16,458 nt of DNA from Spirochaetaceae bacterium (lineage in GTDB: Bacteria; Spirochaetota; Spirochaetia; Treponematales; Breznakiellaceae): the NCBI GenBank assembly GCA_031267475.1, contig JAIRZA010000132.1:1-16458 (forward strand), in the 5' to 3' direction. Position numbers and translations under genes: made by a program. Shown here in pieces: positions 13,119 to 16,458 of the stretch. The first letter of the stretch is position 1; the number at the start of each line of letters is the position of its first letter. Below the pieces are notes generated by a model that worked only from the letters and a program-made list of their open reading frames with translations, was not told the origin of the DNA and did no database searches.

Positions 13119-14630
13119 ATGATAAACTTTGGCGATTTGGCTAAGGTTCTGGAAAGTGAAATTGGTGAATGGGAAGGAAAGCCGGTTTCGGATTCGGTAG
13201 GTTTTGTTGGTACGGTTGGCGACGATGTGGCGACCGTGCATGGCTTATCGAAGGCGGTGTACGGCGAGTTGGTTGAGTTTGCCTCCGGCGCTCAAGGGAT
13301 AGTCTTCAATTTGAATGAAGACGGCGTTGGCTGCGTTTTATTCAGCGGCGAAAGTCTTGTCAAAGACGGCGAAGAAGTGCATGGCACAGGAAAAGTCGCC
13401 TCTGTACCCGTTGGCGATGCGTTGATAGGACGGGTTGTAAATCCGCTCGGACTTCCGGTAGACGAGAAGGGATTAATAGAAACTTCCACCTACTACCCGG
13501 TAGAATCCCCCGCGCCTTCAGTAATTGACCGCTCTCCCGTGAATGAGCCACTTCAAACAGGTATCATTTCTATTGATGCTATGATACCAATAGGACGCGG
13601 ACAGCGGGAACTTATCATCGGCGACCGGCAAACGGGTAAAACCGCAATAGCTATTGACGCGATAGCAAACCAGAAAGGCAAAGATATCTATTGTGTGTAC
13701 TGCGCGATAGGGCAAAAATCTTCGGCTGTCGCCGCCATTCTGGAAAATTTGGAAAAAATGGGCGCCATGAATTACACTTTTGTTGTACTGGCTTCCGCCG
13801 CTGACTCGGCGGCTTTGCAGTATCTTGCGCCTTACTCCGCCGTCTCTATGGCGGAGTATTTCATGCATCAGGGTAAGGATGTACTCATTGTTTATGACGA
13901 CCTTTCAAAACACGCGGTCGCGTATCGCACAATTTCCCTGTTGTTGCGCCGTCCACCCGGACGCGAAGCTTTTCCCGGCGATGTATTCTATTTACATTCA
14001 CGCCTTTTGGAACGCGCCGCTAAACTCTCCGCAGAGAAGGGCGGCGGCTCCATAACCGCGCTTCCAATTGTGGAAACGCAGGCGGGCGACATATCTTCGT
14101 ATATACCGACAAATGTCATTTCAATAACTGACGGGCAGATATTTCTTGAAACAGAACTGTTCAACTCGGGTTTTAGGCCGGCCATAGACGTGGGGCTTTC
14201 GGTTAGCCGCGTAGGCGGAGCGGCGCAATGCAAGGCTATAAAGAAAGTGGCAGGCCGCCTTCGTCTTGATTTGGCGCAGTACCGCGAGATGGCTTCATTT
14301 GCCCAATTCGGCAGCGACCTTGACAAAATCACGCAGGAAAAGCTGGCTCAAGGCGCGCGGTTAATGGAATTACTCAAACAGCCTCAATTTTCGCCGTATT
14401 CCATGGAAGAGCAGGCGGCCTTGCTTTACATCGCGGTACACGGTTGCATGATGAGTATAGCCCCCTCCTCAATTCTTAGCTTTGCTCGTGGTTTCTTAGA
14501 CTATATAAAGGCGCGAAATCCAAATATTCTTTCAGAAATCGCCGCAAAGCAAGAAATATCCATGGATATGGAGCAGGAGCTTGAGGACGCCGCGGAAAAA
14601 TATTTGGAAACCTTTAAAAATGCGTCATAG
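13119..14630 (+). CDS. atpA: F-type ATP synthase subunit alpha
   Basis: The 503 residues match a full-length alpha subunit, the non-catalytic nucleotide-binding partner of beta in the F1 head. Seen are the N-terminal barrel with SDSVGFVG and VHGLSKAVYGELVEF, the P-loop GDRQTGKTAIA (about 168-178), LLLRRPPGREAFPGDVFYLHSRLLERA, and VGLSVSRVGGAAQ, which carries the arginine that reaches the catalytic beta site. The C-terminal helical domain is complete. GAGAGG-type sequence before ATG 13119 is the ribosome site, nine bases after atpH. In nearly all bacteria atpG, atpD and atpC follow. Here a hairpin and an unrelated gene follow instead. Because alpha only works with beta, those genes must lie elsewhere if the enzyme is functional. 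Confidence 0.96.
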   Translation: MINFGDLAKVLESEIGEWEGKPVSDSVGFVGTVGDDVATVHGLSKAVYGELVEFASGAQGIVFNLNEDGVGCVLFSGESLVKDGEEVHGTGKVASVPVGDALIGRVVNPLGLPVDEKGLIETSTYYPVESPAPSVIDRSPVNEPLQTGIISIDAMIPIGRGQRELIIGDRQTGKTAIAIDAIANQKGKDIYCVYCAIGQKSSAVAAILENLEKMGAMNYTFVVLASAADSAALQYLAPYSAVSMAEYFMHQGKDVLIVYDDLSKHAVAYRTISLLLRRPPGREAFPGDVFYLHSRLLERAAKLSAEKGGGSITALPIVETQAGDISSYIPTNVISITDGQIFLETELFNSGFRPAIDVGLSVSRVGGAAQCKAIKKVAGRLRLDLAQYREMASFAQFGSDLDKITQEKLAQGARLMELLKQPQFSPYSMEEQAALLYIAVHGCMMSIAPSSILSFARGFLDYIKARNPNILSEIAAKQEISMDMEQELEDAAEKYLETFKNAS

Positions 14631-14644
14631 AAGATAAACCCGCC

Positions 14645-14667
14645 CGCCCTGAATATCAGGGCGTTTT
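14645..14667 (+). terminator. Terminator-like hairpin directly after atpA
   Basis: CGCCCTGA (14645-14652) and TCAGGGCG (14656-14663) form a perfect 8-bp stem with an ATA loop, followed by TTTT, 14 bases after the atpA stop. It marks the end of the atp transcription unit at atpA. Confidence 0.65.
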
Positions 14668-14820
14668 GTAAGCGTTACACCGCTTACAAGATTCATTTTG
14701 TAAGGAACTTATTTAACAGAGGGGGTGTTGCCGCGTTTTTTGTTGATGTTACCGGTGTCTACCACCCCGAATGGCGGGATATTATCCCCGTCGTGAATAA
14801 AAGCGACTGTTCAAAGTCGC
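14666..14820. other. Structured intergenic region between atpA and the glucosyltransferase gene
   Basis: Besides the terminator there is a second perfect hairpin, TTGTAAGCG (14666-14674) with CGCTTACAA (14681-14689), and a direct repeat of TTTTGTAAG (14664 and 14696). Weaker inverted repeats are GGGGTG/CACCCC (14722-14727, 14763-14768), GGGAT-ATT-ATCCC (14776-14788) and GCGACT/AGTCGC (14803-14808, 14815-14820). No remnant of atpG, atpD or atpC is recognisable and I see no convincing promoter. Confidence 0.5.
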
Positions 14821-14836
14821 GCATATAGGAGTATGT

Positions 14837-16458
14837 ATGAGTGTTAAAACAATTATTTATAAAATTCCGTCAATATTTAAACCAGATGAAGCAAAAAAGC
14901 TTTCTTATTTTAAAGAAAGTGTCGGCATAAATAATTTCTTGAATTTTTGCCGTGCGAATATGCTGTTAATAGCGTCTATAACCCTTGCCATATTCTGTAC
15001 TTATGGAATAAAACTTTGGTTTTACAGCATTGGCATAGATACGGAACTGGTTATGGCTGGTTACGGCGCTGGAAGCGGCGCCCCCAACACCGGCGCCACA
15101 ATGGGACGCTGGGGCGGCGATGTACTTGGCAGGTTTATGGGACTATTTCAAATAAACGAGGTAAATCCTTGGCTTGGTTATTTTTCAGGCTTCTGTTTAT
15201 TTTGGCTGGTCGCAATTGAATGGTGCTATTTCATAAATATTTTTTCGAATAAAACAGGCGTAAACAACAAACTCATTCCGTTTGCCGTTGTGTTTTCAAC
15301 CATGCAAGTTTGGCTGGAAATGTTCTATTTTCCGGGCTGGGGTTCACAGTTCTTACTGTTTCTTTGCCCCGTAATCACTTATCTACTTTATAAGGGTTTA
15401 ATGGACGATGAAAAACTAAAGACAGCAGCCGGATTTATCATACTGTTGTTACTTGTAGCATCTTATCAAAGTATGCTGTTACTTTTTTGTTTTGCAGTTT
15501 TTAGCGCGTTCATCCTTATTCAAGAAAATTCTGATTATGATAAAAAAGTTTACGGTTTTTTGTGCCTAAAGCTCTTTATTTGCTTGATCCTAACATTAGT
15601 GATTTATCTTTTAATCAACAGATTGGTGTTGCTCATACATAAAACACAGCAGAATGGTTACATAGACCGGATGATACGCTGGGGCAAAGACCCGGCAACT
15701 TCGAATTTAGCCGCTATAAAAAGCTATTTCCTTAATCTTATGTTTGGAAGATCGCGCATATCCAGCTTTAACTGGATGTTTCCGGTGTTAGCGCTGTTTT
15801 TGGCGCAGGTAATATATGTCGCGGTTAAGCATATTAAAGCGGGAAGAAGAACGCTGTATATTTTAGCGGCTATAGGCATCCCGCTAACATTCTGCGTACT
15901 CCCGATAGCCGGCGCTTATTCTCCGCCTTTGCGCTCACAATATGCGCTGCCTTTCGCGGCTGGCTTCATGCTTTATTATCTTATCGTCCACTACAAGAAA
16001 TTTTTTTCCGTTGTTATATTCGCCGCATCCATCATAATCGCTGTACATCAATCGCAAATCGGATCGCAAATGTACTATTCCGATTATATGCGGTATCAGG
16101 AGGATGTGCGGCTTGCCGGTGATTTTGCAAGGCTGTTAGCGCCTTTCGAGGATGCGGGGAACACTATCCCGGTTGTCTTTGTTGGGAAAATACGAGCCGC
16201 TAACAAATTCAAAAGAAATTATATTGAGGGTGAAATTGTAGGACGTTCTTTTTGGGGTTTGCAGGGCGCGTGGACGAGTTCTCCAATTGACGGATTGTCA
16301 TTCATGCGTACTATAGGCCTCAACTATCCATTCCCGAATGAACAGCATCTGCAAGAAGCGCTTCAAGTGTGGCCGTCTATGCCTTCCTATCCGGCTGAAG
16401 GCTGCGTTGTACGCCTGCCAAACACCATAGTAGTCAAACTTTCAGACGACCTATACGG
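14837..16458 (+). CDS. GtrII-like membrane glucosyltransferase (partial, C-terminus off the right edge)
   Basis: From ATG 14837, preceded by AGGAG at 14827-14831, an uninterrupted frame of 540 codons reaches the window edge. After a cytoplasmic start of about 40 residues there are many hydrophobic helices (first near 42-63). An extracytoplasmic loop with GRWGGDVLGRFMG (about 90-102) follows the first helix, the hallmark of the Glucos_trans_II family. A soluble C-terminal portion begins near residue 420. Family members such as Shigella GtrII move glucose from a lipid carrier onto surface polysaccharide outside the inner membrane. No gtrA or gtrB flippase partner is in view; they may follow to the right. 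The glycan modified here is unknown. Confidence 0.75.
   Translation, partial: MSVKTIIYKIPSIFKPDEAKKLSYFKESVGINNFLNFCRANMLLIASITLAIFCTYGIKLWFYSIGIDTELVMAGYGAGSGAPNTGATMGRWGGDVLGRFMGLFQINEVNPWLGYFSGFCLFWLVAIEWCYFINIFSNKTGVNNKLIPFAVVFSTMQVWLEMFYFPGWGSQFLLFLCPVITYLLYKGLMDDEKLKTAAGFIILLLLVASYQSMLLLFCFAVFSAFILIQENSDYDKKVYGFLCLKLFICLILTLVIYLLINRLVLLIHKTQQNGYIDRMIRWGKDPATSNLAAIKSYFLNLMFGRSRISSFNWMFPVLALFLAQVIYVAVKHIKAGRRTLYILAAIGIPLTFCVLPIAGAYSPPLRSQYALPFAAGFMLYYLIVHYKKFFSVVIFAASIIIAVHQSQIGSQMYYSDYMRYQEDVRLAGDFARLLAPFEDAGNTIPVVFVGKIRAANKFKRNYIEGEIVGRSFWGLQGAWTSSPIDGLSFMRTIGLNYPFPNEQHLQEALQVWPSMPSYPAEGCVVRLPNTIVVKLSDDLY

Overview
This window looks like chromosomal DNA of a spirochaete, most plausibly a Treponema-like gut or host-associated lineage. 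The evidence is indirect. There is a tight murC-yicC-cmk cluster with an unusual cytidylate kinase, lipoproteins with a relaxed lipobox, very strong coding-strand polarity, and Ala/Gly/Arg-rich coding with roughly balanced GC. The phylum call is moderate confidence and the genus call is low. No ribosomal or tRNA gene is present to settle it.

Everything left of about 8825 is on the minus strand and everything right of 8910 is on the plus strand, so the two halves diverge from one short AT-rich region. Reading the minus half in transcription order: a GTG-started polar-amino-acid-type ABC ATPase overlaps murC, which overlaps yicC, which is closely followed by cmk. A separate promoter then drives leuA. 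Next comes a more AT-rich two-gene restriction-modification cassette (beta-class DNA methyltransferase, then a PD-(D/E)XK-like endonuclease with an ATGA overlap). A 458-bp intergenic stretch with a nested palindromic element follows, and finally the 5' part of a tryptophan/tyrosine-type ABC transporter substrate-binding lipoprotein that runs off the left edge.

The plus half begins with a secreted, probably outer-membrane, protein carrying in-frame 32-residue Ala/Pro-rich repeats, behind a near-consensus promoter. It is followed by a shortened family-2 glycosyltransferase overlapping, in another frame, a radical SAM protein whose N-terminal Rossmann-like domain is only half present. This looks like an out-of-frame deletion junction. 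After a terminator and a second large hairpin comes an F-type ATP synthase cluster with its own strong promoter, encoding only c, b, delta and alpha. It ends in a terminator-like hairpin directly after atpA. Subunits a, gamma, beta and epsilon are absent here. The window closes with the 5' part of a GtrII-type membrane glucosyltransferase.

The points most worth a second look are the incomplete ATP synthase operon with a dedicated promoter and terminator, the broken glycosyltransferase/radical SAM locus, the transferred-looking restriction-modification cassette with its unassigned nuclease, and the palindromic intergenic elements. I did not see a clearly new multi-gene defence or mobile system beyond the restriction-modification pair.
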